This document shows, piece by piece, positions 28,901 through 36,531 of a stretch of DNA of 64,000 nucleotides. Origin of the DNA: an uncultured Anaerolineae bacterium (GTDB taxonomy: Bacteria; Chloroflexota; Anaerolineae; Aggregatilineales; Phototrophicaceae); the NCBI GenBank assembly GCA_937995825.1, contig CALKJO010000016.1, positions 82,370 through 146,369 of the forward strand, read 5' to 3'. The notes under the pieces were generated by a model. The model worked only from the letters and a program-made list of their open reading frames with translations, did no database searches and had not been told where the DNA came from. A program made the position numbers and the translations under genes. How positions within the stretch are numbered: position 1 is the stretch's first letter; every line of letters begins with the position of its first letter.

Positions 28901-28912
28901 TACTCGTCGCAT
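22997..28912 (-). CDS. Alpha-2-macroglobulin family protein with thioester motif and inserted SH3 domain
   Basis: 1971 residues. N-terminal signal peptide (about 20 residues, no lipobox Cys). Then Big_5-type Ig-like domains (LPADGASGVAANAAVTAIFD; repeated near residues 140 and 250), an SH3b-like segment at about 447-545 ending GETGWVAEG, then macroglobulin domains including YTDRPIYRPGQPVYFRG, and the thioester domain with PHQCTEQ, Cys1488-Thr-Glu-Gln1491, followed by the alpha-toroid and a receptor-binding-like C-terminus. Bacterial homologues trap proteases in the periplasm or at the surface. The thioester Cys and Gln are both present, so covalent trapping is plausible. ATG at 28912 follows GAGGGGG. 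No pbpC partner gene is adjacent. Confidence 0.92.
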   Translation of the reverse strand: MRRVLWFFAVMLLSVSGAALSSPDAQDAASGDGVDVVQTLPADGASGVAANAAVTAIFDRPIVPLGVDLTLPPQLENPLIFDPPLTGRGEWVNTSIYLFRPDPAMAGGVTYTVSVSPDLRAVDGTALSAAFSWSFTTEPPRVVSISPRGGLTRVLLDEPVVVTFNQPMDRESVERAMMVGAGGSDSGYIPISGTFSWEAGDTIVRFVPDEGFLIDTQYQVRFEDGTARGAGGGAALTQAPVSTFYTVPRPAIIRTSPSDGARDARPYGGLTLYFASPMNFETIAKRVVIDPEPWRTFDSYYSDYDYSYTLSFPTEPSTDYTITLLPGMEDIYGNAIEEQRVIRYRTARYDPDLRLQAPYGVGFYNGRNETTQVFITHRNISEINLSLYAAPVSDFVGQIISNNYDPTNGYIPAPEMLLKAWTVTADAPENRLRYDLLNLGSLAGSHSCVGAPPSRLQVGDLAVVISDPDPVRARTQPGDGAILTLLYRDYALSIIGGPVCADGMLWWEAELREGETGWVAEGIDAGETPEYWLDVRDPSAHQAVEVIDPSSEALRPGIYFLTGSAPEAQRWQRIRHFLVVGTANLTLKYSVNALTIWATDVQTGQPIPNAPIAVYTRRNNVIASGTTDQNGLLTLPVPRRDNPYNSLVAVLDADPHFGIGVTSWSEGLEGWSFGYETEYMPQPYIGYVYTDRPIYRPGQPVYFRGIVRERDDAVYFQPDVTESTVYIYDNNGEIIYREALPLTPFGTFSGSFTLAEDAGLGAYRIAVQLPDETADDYWYNAYVEFSVAEYRAPEFQVTVTPEREAILDGAPLRALIESRYFFGGAVSAAQVEWRIIDAPYAFPGDPRYDYIDYERDSGARAYYEPDSSMIAEGAGVTDAQGRLLIDIPAVLDDESSSRLYTLEATITDESGQAVSGRAQIIVHKGAVAVGIRPDRYVGSAGQPASVSLLTADVFTGEAVSADVSIEVIERRWYSVQERDNDGRTVWNYEVENISVTTGEVTTNAEGRGSFTFTPPNGGIYLVRASVGGVRASTYIWVSSQTYVAWRQQNSSRIDLIADAADYNIGDTAEILIAHPFQGETTALITVERGGVLSTQVLTLDTNSYVYRLPIEADFAPNIYVTALIVKGVNENNPVAAFRMGMVRLDVETTRRKITLDIRSDVEQAGPGDTVNYTIRATDYLGEPVRAEVGVGLTDLAVLSIAPPNSTPLLRYFYGQRGLSVMTSTPLTINTDLITRTVLDTIKGGGGFGEGGIFDIREEFIDTPYWNGALTTAEDGEVTFAVTLPDNLTTWRLDARAVTDGVDSTTLVGQATFDLISTKPVLIRPVTPRFFVVDDRAVLAAVVNNNTDSDQTVQVALEAVGVTFAGDVVQTVDVPAGGRTRVEWRVMIEDVEAVDLTFFASANNGEYTDASKPPLGQGDARTLPVYRYTAPTVVGTAGMLPEAGERQEQIVLPANADDRRTQLVVEVERSLAAPMVSGLDYLRNFPHQCTEQTVSRFLPNIMTYRALASLGLEDRELERNLAIQVSFGVQRLAALQRANGGWGWFNYSEANPLVSAYALIGLVEAREQGFPVGDPMINRAIRYLRTTFITPSIHTDSWRLDRQAFILYALARANEPDIGRMNALYDHRDKLSLYAKALLAASLPADDRARIDTLTSDLFNSAILSAAGIHWEEGQRDYYNWNTNTRSTSIILMALAQLEPNSPLLPNIVRYLITMRSADAWETTQETAWSVMGLTNYALATGDLSASYDYDVSLNNTSIAAGQLAGSDLEALIQPERAVIPMVELLREEANRLIFERGEGDGALYYTAYLSVYQPVATLEPLNNGIVVQRRYTNAAGETVTSARVGELIQARVTIIAPTSLHYVVIEDPLPAGADAVDPNLLTSQQVGTQPEINAADPFRSGWGWWWFTNIEFRDQMVVLSADYLPAGAYEFVYTIRPGLPGEYNVLPPTGYEFYFPDVMGRGAGSLFTIES

Positions 28913-28943
28913 AGTTCCCCCTCAAAACACCTTCACTTTTTTC

Positions 28944-28972
28944 ATTATAAGTCCGCTGCGCGGCGCTCAGAA
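28944..28972 (-). promoter_or_regulatory. Promoter of the alpha-2-macroglobulin gene
   Basis: Minus strand: perfect -10 TATAAT (28949-28944), 17-bp spacer, weak -35 TTCTGA (28972-28967). It lies about 32 bp before the ATG. Confidence 0.6.
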
Positions 28973-29028
28973 ATTCGTCATACTGACACTTACCCTACGC
29001 CATCCCCGCGCTGCGCCGATCAGCCTCG

Positions 29029-29059
29029 TTCGACAAAAACGCTCGCTTCGGGGTAGAAT
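29029..29059 (+). promoter_or_regulatory. Possible promoter of the 29094 operon
   Basis: Plus strand: -35 TTCGAC (29029-29034), 19-bp spacer, -10 TAGAAT (29054-29059), 35 bp before the first gene. The spacer is slightly long. Confidence 0.45.
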
Positions 29060-29093
29060 CAGGCAGATTTAGCGATGCAAAGGTCAAAGGCGC

Positions 29094-30245
29094 ATGTTGA
29101 AACGACTGATTTTGTGCTGTTTGCTCGCCCTGCCTGCGTTCGCCGCCGCTGCGCAGCCCGTCACCCCCATCATCCTCTGGGCAGCCGGCGATCTGTATGC
29201 AGTCGATCCCGACAATCCCAATCAACTGCCGCGCCGCCTAACTGAGGATGGCACGATCTCCGATCCGGTCATGATCCGCAGCGATACTGACTCCATGCTG
29301 AGCCTGTTTCCAAGCGGCGCAGTCGCCTATCGATCTCTGCCCGCTTTTGCCCGTGACGCGCTCAACCGCATTCAAACCGACGGGTTCATCGCCGACTTCG
29401 ATCTGCCAACCGATCTGATGCTCTACAATCTCGCTACCGGCGAACGGCGCGCCATCGCCGGACAGCCGGAAGATGCATCGCTCTTCGTCGATGGCGTCCC
29501 AGATGCGGGGTTCGTCCGCTCCGCGCCGCACTGGTCGATCAATTCGATGGGCGGGATGCTCGTCTGGACAGAGCTTCCCTTCGGCGGAAACACCGCCGTC
29601 GCCATGAAATACCTGCCCATCGAGGATCGAACTGCGCCGATCACCATCCTGAACAATGTCCCGATTTACAACGGGCGCGCGCCGGAGATTCGCGCCAGAC
29701 GGCGCGGCTATCTGGTGCATTCTGCGCCGTCAGCATCCGGCGAGCAGGCATTTTATGTCTATGACGAGAGCGGCATCCTGCTGCGCGCCGCCCGCGTCGT
29801 CGTGCCGGACAGCGAAGCGCTGATCGCGTTCGACTGGCTCGACTTCGACACGGTCGGCTTCATGCTCGACTCAGCGCGCTGGTTCCTGATCGATATCCAT
29901 ACCGGCGCGGTCAGCGAAGCTGCGCAGCCGGTCGAGCTGCTGAGCCAAACCGCCATCGCGATGAGCAAGCCGGTGCGCTTCGGCGTTGACCCCGATCTCG
30001 GCTTGTTCTGGGAGATTCAGGACATCGGCGATCCAACTCTGCCCTCTTACGCTTTCCCCGGCGCGCCGGATCAGGTCGCGCTCGCGCCGGGCGGGCGCGA
30101 CCTGGTCTTCATCGGCTTGCCATCCTTCGGTGGAGCGGCGATCTGGTGGGGTGATGGCGAGATCGCGCCCATCGCTGGCACAGGCTTGGACGGCTTGCTC
30201 GTCGGCGCGGTCTTATGGGGCAGCATGACGTGGTCAATCGAGTGA
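29094..30245 (+). CDS. Secreted beta-rich hypothetical protein
   Basis: 383 residues with a clear signal peptide (MLKRLILCCLLALPAFAAAA). The mature part is beta-rich with repeated turns such as GDLYAVDPDNP, LMLYNLATGERRAI, FYVYDESGILL and WFLIDIHTGAV, spaced like blades of a propeller; SinGMGGMLVWTELPFGG-type segments fit the same fold. No catalytic motif is seen. Ribosome site AAAGG close to the ATG. It precedes the YfhO-like gene by 4 nt, so both are probably one operon. Propeller fold is inference; function unknown. Confidence 0.7.
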   Translation: MLKRLILCCLLALPAFAAAAQPVTPIILWAAGDLYAVDPDNPNQLPRRLTEDGTISDPVMIRSDTDSMLSLFPSGAVAYRSLPAFARDALNRIQTDGFIADFDLPTDLMLYNLATGERRAIAGQPEDASLFVDGVPDAGFVRSAPHWSINSMGGMLVWTELPFGGNTAVAMKYLPIEDRTAPITILNNVPIYNGRAPEIRARRRGYLVHSAPSASGEQAFYVYDESGILLRAARVVVPDSEALIAFDWLDFDTVGFMLDSARWFLIDIHTGAVSEAAQPVELLSQTAIAMSKPVRFGVDPDLGLFWEIQDIGDPTLPSYAFPGAPDQVALAPGGRDLVFIGLPSFGGAAIWWGDGEIAPIAGTGLDGLLVGAVLWGSMTWSIE

Positions 30246-30249
30246 ATCG

Positions 30250-32610
30250 ATGAAGGACTCGCCGCCATTCTGGACGCCCTCAAGGGTGATGCTCGCCTAT
30301 CTGCTGGTGCTTGCCGCGTGCGGGACGCTGATGCTAATGCTCCCGCCGCCGTATTCGTCGCTGATCTTCATCGCGCTGCTTGCTTTTTCGCTGATCGCGG
30401 CATCGGACATCCTCGGCATCCCGCTCTTTCCCGATGACCTGCTGGCGCGCCTGACCGCGCTGCGGCGTATCGCCCCATATCTGATCGCGATGGCGGAGAT
30501 CATCCTGATCTGCGCTGCGCTGTATGCGTTCACGCCGCAGGTAAGAGACATGCGCGAAGATCTGCGCCTGCGCGGACCCGAATACTCGTATCTGATCGGG
30601 TCGGGCGCGGTCGCGGCGCAGGTGTACCAGCATGGCGGGGCGATCCCGCTTTGGAATCCATTCATGGGACGGGGCGAGCCGATGCTCGAGAGCCCGTTTT
30701 CCTACGTCCTGAATCCCTTTATGACCGCGCCGATCATCCTGTATGGCGCAGTGCAGGGCGGCAAGATCGCGCTCATCTGGCATCTCTTCATCATGGGCGC
30801 AGGCGGCTGGGCGCTGGCGAAAGCGCTCGACTGCCGCGCTCCTGGTCGCATCCTGCTCGGACTGCTGCTCGGCGCAAGCGGCAGCTTTGCCGGCGCGATC
30901 GGCTTCGGTTTCTACCAGATGAGCCTGAGTCAGGCATATGTCCCCTGGGTATATGCCGGCTTGATCGGCACGCTCTATCGGCATGAGCGCGCCTGGATCG
31001 TCGTGCTGGCGTGCGCGGCGGCGCTGCTGATCTTCGCGGGGACGTTCTGGTATGTGCTGCCGACGGCGCTCGGCGCGCTGGCGCTGACGCTGTTCGCGCT
31101 GGTGCGCCGAGATGCAGACAAACGCAGACTCATCCTCCGTCCGGGGACGCTGCCGCGTCTCGTCGGGGCATCTGCGCTGGCGGCGATGCTGTCGGCGGTG
31201 CGGATGATCCCGCAGTTGGCGCATTATCATCTGATCGATCATCCGTTTTACGAACTGCTGACCACGCTCGACTTCGGCGATCTGTTCCGCGCCTATTTCG
31301 ACTCGTCCGAGCTGCCCGAACTCTACCTCTATGCGATGTATTATCACTACGTCGTCCCGCCGCTGTTTGCGCTGCTGATGGTGCTGATGCGGCTGTGGGT
31401 GGCGGGCAGCCCATCGATTCCCAATCGCGTCCCCCGCTGGCGGATTGCCGCGCCTGCCGCGCTGCTGATCGTCTTTTTCACCGCGTGGGCGCAGGAGCGA
31501 ACGCCGCTTTTCCTCTGGCTGTATCAGACCTTTCCTATCCTGACCGAGTGGCGCTTTCTGGGGCGGATGATGGCGGCAGCGTCGATCTGGGTGGCGGCGC
31601 TGGCAGCGCTGGCGTTCGACGATGTGCTGCGCGCATTCGCCGACGGACTGCCGCGCCCGCTCAGCCTGTTTCAGCTGGCGCCGCGCGCCGCCGCCGCCCT
31701 AATCGTGGTCGGCGCGGGGGGCTATGCAGCGCTCGATGTCATGCCGAACTGGTATCGCGCCGCCGGGACGGAAAGCACCTTCACCTACACCGCCGAGGCG
31801 CTTTACAATCTCCGAACCGGACGCGCCGGCGCGGAAGTCGGGCTGACGCCGACCAGCTTCATCCCGATGTGGACGGAGGGCTTTTTCGACTACCTGCCAC
31901 ACTATGAGACGCTGATTCGCGGATCGTTCGGCAACCCTGACTACCGCCCTAGTGGACTGCCGTCCACCCTCGGCGGAGAGAGTGTCGCTGCGTTTCCGCC
32001 GGAGTTCGCGGCGGGACTCAATCCAGAGTATCAGGCGTATCTGATCGAGCTTGGCTACCGGCTGATGCCCGGTTACAGCGGCGTGACTCGCTTCGGCGTC
32101 GATGCGCTGGAAGGGCTGCGCGACGTGCGCGCCTACCGCGTCGTCCGCGGTGACGATCCGCCGACCTACCCGACGGCGCTCTGGCATCATCCGGGGCTGC
32201 CGTCATATCTGTTCGCCGTCCATCAGAATGAGCTGATCGGGCGTGAACAGCCGCTGACCGCCCGCGAAGCCCTGCCCATTCGCAGCTATCAACACAACAT
32301 CGATTGGATTCAGGTGACGTTGGGCGATTACGATCCGGGGTTTGTCCTAGTCGCGCAGGAGACAGCGTATCCCGGCTGGCGTGTCACCATTGACGGACAG
32401 GCTTATCCCATCGAGTCGGTCGGCGGGATCATCGGCGTGCGCCTTCCAGACAAAGCGCCCGGTTCACCGCTGACTATCGTCGAATTTCATTATGATCCAC
32501 CGCTGCTCTATCTCGGCGCGATCCTTTCGCTGGCGGGCGCGGTGATCGGCGCGCTCTATCTTCTCAGGCTGGATCGATGGCTTCAGGCCTTTTTGAAAGC
32601 TGCCCGATGA
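30250..32610 (+). CDS. YfhO-like large membrane protein (GT-C fold, probable glycosyltransferase)
   Basis: 786 residues, about 12 membrane helices then a C-terminal beta domain and a last helix. The first extracytoplasmic loop carries IPLWNPFMGRGEPMLESPFSY-like sequence, and the C-terminal domain has AQETAYPGWRVTIDG, both hallmarks of the YfhO/DUF6541-type group. These proteins are thought to transfer sugars (for example onto lipoteichoic acid in Bacillus) using a polyprenyl donor. A related 885-residue protein is at 46806-49463. Starts 4 nt after the preceding gene. Substrate unknown. Confidence 0.8.
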   Translation: MKDSPPFWTPSRVMLAYLLVLAACGTLMLMLPPPYSSLIFIALLAFSLIAASDILGIPLFPDDLLARLTALRRIAPYLIAMAEIILICAALYAFTPQVRDMREDLRLRGPEYSYLIGSGAVAAQVYQHGGAIPLWNPFMGRGEPMLESPFSYVLNPFMTAPIILYGAVQGGKIALIWHLFIMGAGGWALAKALDCRAPGRILLGLLLGASGSFAGAIGFGFYQMSLSQAYVPWVYAGLIGTLYRHERAWIVVLACAAALLIFAGTFWYVLPTALGALALTLFALVRRDADKRRLILRPGTLPRLVGASALAAMLSAVRMIPQLAHYHLIDHPFYELLTTLDFGDLFRAYFDSSELPELYLYAMYYHYVVPPLFALLMVLMRLWVAGSPSIPNRVPRWRIAAPAALLIVFFTAWAQERTPLFLWLYQTFPILTEWRFLGRMMAAASIWVAALAALAFDDVLRAFADGLPRPLSLFQLAPRAAAALIVVGAGGYAALDVMPNWYRAAGTESTFTYTAEALYNLRTGRAGAEVGLTPTSFIPMWTEGFFDYLPHYETLIRGSFGNPDYRPSGLPSTLGGESVAAFPPEFAAGLNPEYQAYLIELGYRLMPGYSGVTRFGVDALEGLRDVRAYRVVRGDDPPTYPTALWHHPGLPSYLFAVHQNELIGREQPLTAREALPIRSYQHNIDWIQVTLGDYDPGFVLVAQETAYPGWRVTIDGQAYPIESVGGIIGVRLPDKAPGSPLTIVEFHYDPPLLYLGAILSLAGAVIGALYLLRLDRWLQAFLKAAR

Positions 32611-32664
32611 AGGCGGATCGTCTAGGCTTCGGCGTTGACCGCTGTGTGACCCGGTCAGAATGAG

Positions 32665-33612
32665 ATGAATGCCTATTACAGCGATACGTTTGTGCTGCCG
32701 CTGCCGCCGGAACACCGCTTTCCGATGCGCAAATACGCGCTTCTCTATGATTGGGCGTTATCGAGGCAGGTGATCGCGCCGGAGCAGATGCACATTGCCG
32801 CGCCCGCGACCGATGATCAGCTCGCTTTGGCGCATGATCGAGCGTATATTGACCGAGTCCGGTTGGGGACGCTGTCGCCAAAAGAACAGCGGCGGATCGG
32901 CTTCCCCTGGTCACCGGAGCTGGCGCGCCGTTCGCGCTGCACCGTCGGCGGGACGATCATGGCGTGCCGCGCGGCGCTGTCCGAAGCGGCATCGGGCGGC
33001 TGGGGCGCGGCGGCGAATCTGGCAGGTGGGACGCATCATGCCTACCATGATCACGGTCAGGGCTACTGCGTGTTCAACGATCTGGTGGTGGCAGCGCGGA
33101 CGATGCAGGCGGAGGGACGCGCGCGCCGCGTTGTCATCCTCGATCTCGACGTGCATCAGGGCAATGGGACGGCGGCGCTCTGCGCTCACGATCCGACGAT
33201 CTTCACCTTCTCGATTCACGGCGCGAAGAACTTCCCGTTCCACAAAGAGCGAAGCGATCTGGATATCGAACTCCCTGACGGCACGACTGACTCGACCTAT
33301 TTGGCGCTGGTCGAAGAGGGGACGCGCCGCGCCATCGCCTATGCCAACGCCGATCTCGCTATCTACCTCGCCGGTGCAGACCCGTATGAGCGGGATCGAC
33401 TCGGTCGGATGAAGATCAGCATGGTGGGGCTGGCGGAGCGCGACCGGATTGTGCTGAGCCTGTGCCGCGATGCGGGGCTGCCCGTCGCCATCGTCATGGG
33501 CGGCGGCTATGCGCCGGATGTGGAGGAGATCGCCGCTATCCATTTGACCACGATCAGGACGGCGGCGGCGCTGCACAATGGGAAAATGAAACAGGGCGCT
33601 GATGCGCCCTGA
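32665..33612 (+). CDS. Histone deacetylase family (acetoin-utilisation/AcuC-like) hydrolase
   Basis: 315 residues. Zinc-hydrolase motifs: AGGTHHAYHDHGQGYCVFND with the His pair and the Gly-rich loop, VVILDLDVHQGNGTA with the metal Asp and His, FSIHGAKNFPF, and AGADPYERDRLGRM with the second metal Asp. These zinc amidohydrolases remove acetyl groups from lysines or polyamines. The catalytic Tyr equivalent region is MGGGYAPD. Small form of the family, closest to class I/IV-like bacterial enzymes. The stop codon is embedded in a hairpin (33592-33611). Confidence 0.92.
   Translation: MNAYYSDTFVLPLPPEHRFPMRKYALLYDWALSRQVIAPEQMHIAAPATDDQLALAHDRAYIDRVRLGTLSPKEQRRIGFPWSPELARRSRCTVGGTIMACRAALSEAASGGWGAAANLAGGTHHAYHDHGQGYCVFNDLVVAARTMQAEGRARRVVILDLDVHQGNGTAALCAHDPTIFTFSIHGAKNFPFHKERSDLDIELPDGTTDSTYLALVEEGTRRAIAYANADLAIYLAGADPYERDRLGRMKISMVGLAERDRIVLSLCRDAGLPVAIVMGGGYAPDVEEIAAIHLTTIRTAAALHNGKMKQGADAP
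33592..33611. terminator. Hairpin between convergent genes
   Basis: Perfect 8-bp stem CAGGGCGC / GCGCCCTG with a TGAT loop, overlapping the stop codon of the deacetylase-like gene and 32 bp from the end of the convergent ammonium transporter. No U-tract, so it may act as a two-way barrier or only as mRNA-end protection. Confidence 0.45.
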
Positions 33613-33642
33613 TGAGTTAACAGATTCACGTCGAGGCTGGCT

Positions 33643-35115
33643 TCAGTCCCCAGCGCCCGCCGGCGCTTTTGCAGCCGTCGTACTTGCAGGCGTGTCCTCC
33701 GGGAAGGGCAGGACATCGGGCCACAGAGTCGCCCCATGTTCGTAGACATCGATGCCGATGGCTTCGGCTTTTGCGAGGATGCGCAGCAAGCCGAGCGCCT
33801 TGAGGGCGAAGAACATGACCGTTGTGGTCGCGCCTGTCCAGACTGATACACCAACAATGCCGATGATCTGCGCGATGAGCTGATCCGCGCCGCCGCCCAT
33901 GAGCAGACCTGGCGCGCCGAGTTCTGGCTGACCGAGAAAGCCAATCGCCAGCGTCCCCATTGCACCGGACGTGCCATGCACTGCGAACGCCCCGACAGCG
34001 TCGTCGATCTTGAGGATTTCGAACAGGTCAATCGTCAGCAGCACCAGCACACCCCCCATCGCGCCGACGAAAACCGACGCGGTGGGCGTTAGAAAAGCGC
34101 AGCCCGCCGTGATGCCGACCAGCCCGCCGAGTGAGCCGTTGAGCGCCGATGGCAAGTCCCATTTACCAGTGCGGAAGAAGCCGAAGACCACCGCCGCCGC
34201 CGCGCCGGCTGCCGCTGCCAGCGTTGTATTGACCGTCACCAAGCCGACCAGCCCGTTATTACCCATGCCCAACGCCGAGCCGGGATTGAAGCCGTACCAG
34301 CCGAACCACAGGATGAACGTGCCGAGCGCAGCGAAGCCCAGATTGTGCGGACGGAACGGCTTGCCCCACACGCGCCCAGTCCGCGCGCCCAGCATGATTG
34401 CGCCGACCAGACCGATGATCGCGCCGCACAGATGCACCACCGTGCTGCCCGCGAAATCCAGGAAGCCCTGAGTCGCCAGCCAGCCGCCGCCCCACACCCA
34501 GTGGACGACCACTGGATAGATGACGGCTGCGACGATGACCGTATAGATGATCTTGCCCACAAAGTGGGTGCGCTCCGCCATCGCGCCGGTCGCAATTGTG
34601 CCAGCGGTTGCCGCAAACGCATACTGGAAGACTGCAAGGACAAACGCGCTAATGCCGTCACCATAGACCGGCGCGCCATCGACGAAGATCAATGCCTCGC
34701 TCAGGAAAAAATTGGTCGTCCCGAACAGTCCGGAGCCGTTGTCCGTGCCCATCGCGATGCCGTAACCAATCGCGAAGAACGCCAGACCGCCAAAACAGGC
34801 ATCCATGAAGTTTTCCATCAGCGAATTGACCACGCCGGTCTGACGGATCATGCCTGCCTCAAGGAAGGCAAACCCTGTCTGCATGAAAAACACCAAGAAT
34901 GACGCGATCAGAATCCACATTGCGTCCACACTGACCTGCACCTGCTCCGCCGTGAGCGCTGCTTCTTCCTCAACGACCATCTCTTCCACCATCACAGTTT
35001 GATCGGCGAGTGTCTCCGCGTCCTGCCCGTAGGTGAAGGTGGTGCCGAACATGACCAGGACAAGCGTCCCAATCGCCATTGCAATCAGCCGACGTAATAG
35101 ACGAGAACGCTTCAT
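33643..35115 (-). CDS. amt: Ammonium transporter (Amt family)
   Basis: 490 residues. N-terminal signal-like segment (IAMAIGTLVLVMFGTTFTYGQ), an acidic Glu/Val stretch, then 11 membrane helices. Family motifs: FFMQTGFAFLEAGMIRQ, TGAMAERTHF, GSTVVHLCGA, FGWYGFNPGSALG and DAVGAFAVHGTSGAMGTLAIGFL with the paired His of the pore. Passive ammonium channel/transporter of the inner membrane. ATG at 35115 has AGGAGGAG directly upstream; the frame stays open 23 codons further but with no ribosome site. No glnK/glnB gene is adjacent. Confidence 0.95.
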   Translation of the reverse strand: MKRSRLLRRLIAMAIGTLVLVMFGTTFTYGQDAETLADQTVMVEEMVVEEEAALTAEQVQVSVDAMWILIASFLVFFMQTGFAFLEAGMIRQTGVVNSLMENFMDACFGGLAFFAIGYGIAMGTDNGSGLFGTTNFFLSEALIFVDGAPVYGDGISAFVLAVFQYAFAATAGTIATGAMAERTHFVGKIIYTVIVAAVIYPVVVHWVWGGGWLATQGFLDFAGSTVVHLCGAIIGLVGAIMLGARTGRVWGKPFRPHNLGFAALGTFILWFGWYGFNPGSALGMGNNGLVGLVTVNTTLAAAAGAAAAVVFGFFRTGKWDLPSALNGSLGGLVGITAGCAFLTPTASVFVGAMGGVLVLLTIDLFEILKIDDAVGAFAVHGTSGAMGTLAIGFLGQPELGAPGLLMGGGADQLIAQIIGIVGVSVWTGATTTVMFFALKALGLLRILAKAEAIGIDVYEHGATLWPDVLPFPEDTPASTTAAKAPAGAGD

Positions 35116-35567
35116 TGCTCCTCCTTGTGGAGTTTCCGAATATGAACTGCTTCTATCCGCGCTGTAGATGTTGAAAGTGTACAAGAGGCGAAATGACTGA
35201 ATTACAGTGATTTCGATGAAGATTTCATGCAGTTTTTTGTGAGAAGCCGATACCCCCTAATTTTTTGGGGGGGTACATGGTTTTTTTCTCTCTTTATTCG
35301 GATTGCTTTGTATATTTCCCCTAATTCATTTGGATAGATTGAACAAATTTGTTTATAGTGAAGTTGACTGAACAACAAAGAAAATAAAAAGGTAAGATTT
35401 GTTTTAACACACGCCCTACCTCCTAAATTTGTGCAGATTGGCTTATCCACCCCACGTTTATTGATACCCTGTATCAAATAATATCGTAATATGTATTTTA
35501 ATTTATATTTTCGACGATTCGCATATGATTAAGGACAAATACTTTTATTCTCAAGGAGAAGTGACTC
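35116..35567. other. AT-rich 452-bp intergenic region
   Basis: Between the divergent ammonium transporter and the cyclase-family gene. Strikingly AT-rich against its surroundings, with T runs (35261-35266, 35281-35287), a C5/G7 hairpin (35251-35275) and a perfect palindrome (35461-35477). No credible gene is seen; a 91-codon open frame on the minus strand has no ribosome site and no recognisable protein. Probably a regulatory region for both divergent genes. Confidence 0.6.
35461..35477. promoter_or_regulatory. Perfect operator-like palindrome
   Basis: TTGATACCCTGTATCAA is a perfect 7-bp inverted repeat around CCT. It lies 91 bp before the cyclase-family ATG. A possible -35 TTTATT and -10 TAATAT with a 16-bp spacer bracket it, so a bound regulator would sit on the core promoter. 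No matching regulator gene is adjacent. Confidence 0.5.
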
Positions 35568-36422
35568 ATGTGTTCACCAAAAGTCGCCCAAGTGATCCGT
35601 CAGCGTGTCGTTGCTGAGGGACTGCCCGATCTGAGCCGCCGTAAATTTCTTCGTTTAGGAAGCGCCGCTGCCGCCGGAGCCGCCGCCGCTGCGATGGGCG
35701 TGAATGTTCGCAGCGCCCGCGCGGATCGCCATCTTGAAGATGTTATTGACCTGTCGCACGTCTTTGGAACCAGCGTCCCCACTTACACGCCGGGCGAAGC
35801 CCCCACTCGCGCAGATCATGTCACGGTTGCTGCCAACGGCTTTTACATTCAGAGATGGTCTTTGTTTGAACATGCGGGAACCCATGTCGATATTCCAGCG
35901 CATTTCATCGCCGATGGCGAAACGGTGGACAACTATCCCCCCATCCATCTGCTGACGCGCGCTGTCGTGATCGACATCACAGCAAAAGCCGAAAGCGATG
36001 ACGATGCGATGGTGACGGTGGACGATCTCGGCGCGTGGGAAAGCGCCAATGGTCGTATCCCAGAGCGCGCGGTAGTCTGCATGTATTCCGGCTGGGAGTC
36101 GCGCTGGAGTGATGTGGACGCCTTCCGCAACTCTGACGCCGCCGGCACGATGCATTTCCCCGGCTTCAGCCCGGAAGCGGCGGAATTTCTGGTCTCCGAG
36201 CGCGATATTTCCGGCATTGCCGTCGATACCCTCAGCCTTGACATCGGCGCATCCACGACCTTCGACGTGCATTACACGATCCTCGGCGCGGGGAAGTTTG
36301 GCATCGAAAATATCGCCAATCTCGCCGCGATCAAGGACAACCCCGACGCGAAGCTCGTCCTCGGCGTGCCGCGCTGGGAAGCCGGATCGGGCGGCCCGTG
36401 CCGCGTGCTGGCGCTGGTCTGA
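35568..36422 (+). CDS. Tat-exported cyclase-family (kynurenine-formamidase-like) hydrolase
   Basis: 284 residues. Twin-arginine signal SRRKFLRLG (residues 23-31) followed by an Ala-rich hydrophobic stretch and RSARA cleavage region. The mature protein has the metal-binding motif HAGTHVDIPAHF (His102, His106, Asp108, His112), the signature of the cyclase/formamidase family (PF04199), plus IAVDTLSLDIG and the C-terminal PRWEAGSGGPCR. Probable metal-dependent amide or ester hydrolase acting outside the cytoplasm. AAGGAG lies 9 nt before ATG. Single-gene transcript: operator-like upstream region and a strong terminator downstream. Confidence 0.9.
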   Translation: MCSPKVAQVIRQRVVAEGLPDLSRRKFLRLGSAAAAGAAAAAMGVNVRSARADRHLEDVIDLSHVFGTSVPTYTPGEAPTRADHVTVAANGFYIQRWSLFEHAGTHVDIPAHFIADGETVDNYPPIHLLTRAVVIDITAKAESDDDAMVTVDDLGAWESANGRIPERAVVCMYSGWESRWSDVDAFRNSDAAGTMHFPGFSPEAAEFLVSERDISGIAVDTLSLDIGASTTFDVHYTILGAGKFGIENIANLAAIKDNPDAKLVLGVPRWEAGSGGPCRVLALV

Positions 36423-36430
36423 TCGAATCG

Positions 36431-36460
36431 ATGGCGGGGCGCTCCCCCGCCATTTTCTTT
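36431..36460 (+). terminator. Intrinsic terminator after the cyclase-family gene
   Basis: Perfect 9-bp GC-rich stem ATGGCGGGG (36431-36439) / CCCCGCCAT (36445-36453) with a 5-nt loop, followed by TTTTCTTT. Confidence 0.9.
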
Positions 36461-36485
36461 GCCCGCTGCGCTGGCGCTATATCGG

Positions 36486-36491
36486 TATAAT
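36486..36491 (+). promoter_or_regulatory. Possible -10 box for the glycosidase gene
   Basis: TATAAT 40 bp before the ATG at 36532, just after the upstream terminator. No convincing -35 at 16-18 bp. Confidence 0.4.
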
Positions 36492-36531
36492 CAAAGCATA
36501 TGGATTGGCTTGTGCGATAGAAGGGCATTTT

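Noticed and set aside
35251..35275. C5/G7 hairpin followed by a T run as a terminator
   Set aside because: No gene ends before it on the plus strand, and on the minus strand no U-tract follows.
35202..35477. 91-codon open frame on the minus strand in the AT-rich gap
   Set aside because: TTG start, no ribosome site, composition fits AT-rich non-coding DNA, and no recognisable protein features.
36109..36531. N-terminal extension of the SH3-glycosidase frame
   Set aside because: Overlaps the cyclase-family gene in another frame, crosses its terminator and has no similarity; the gene starts at 36532.
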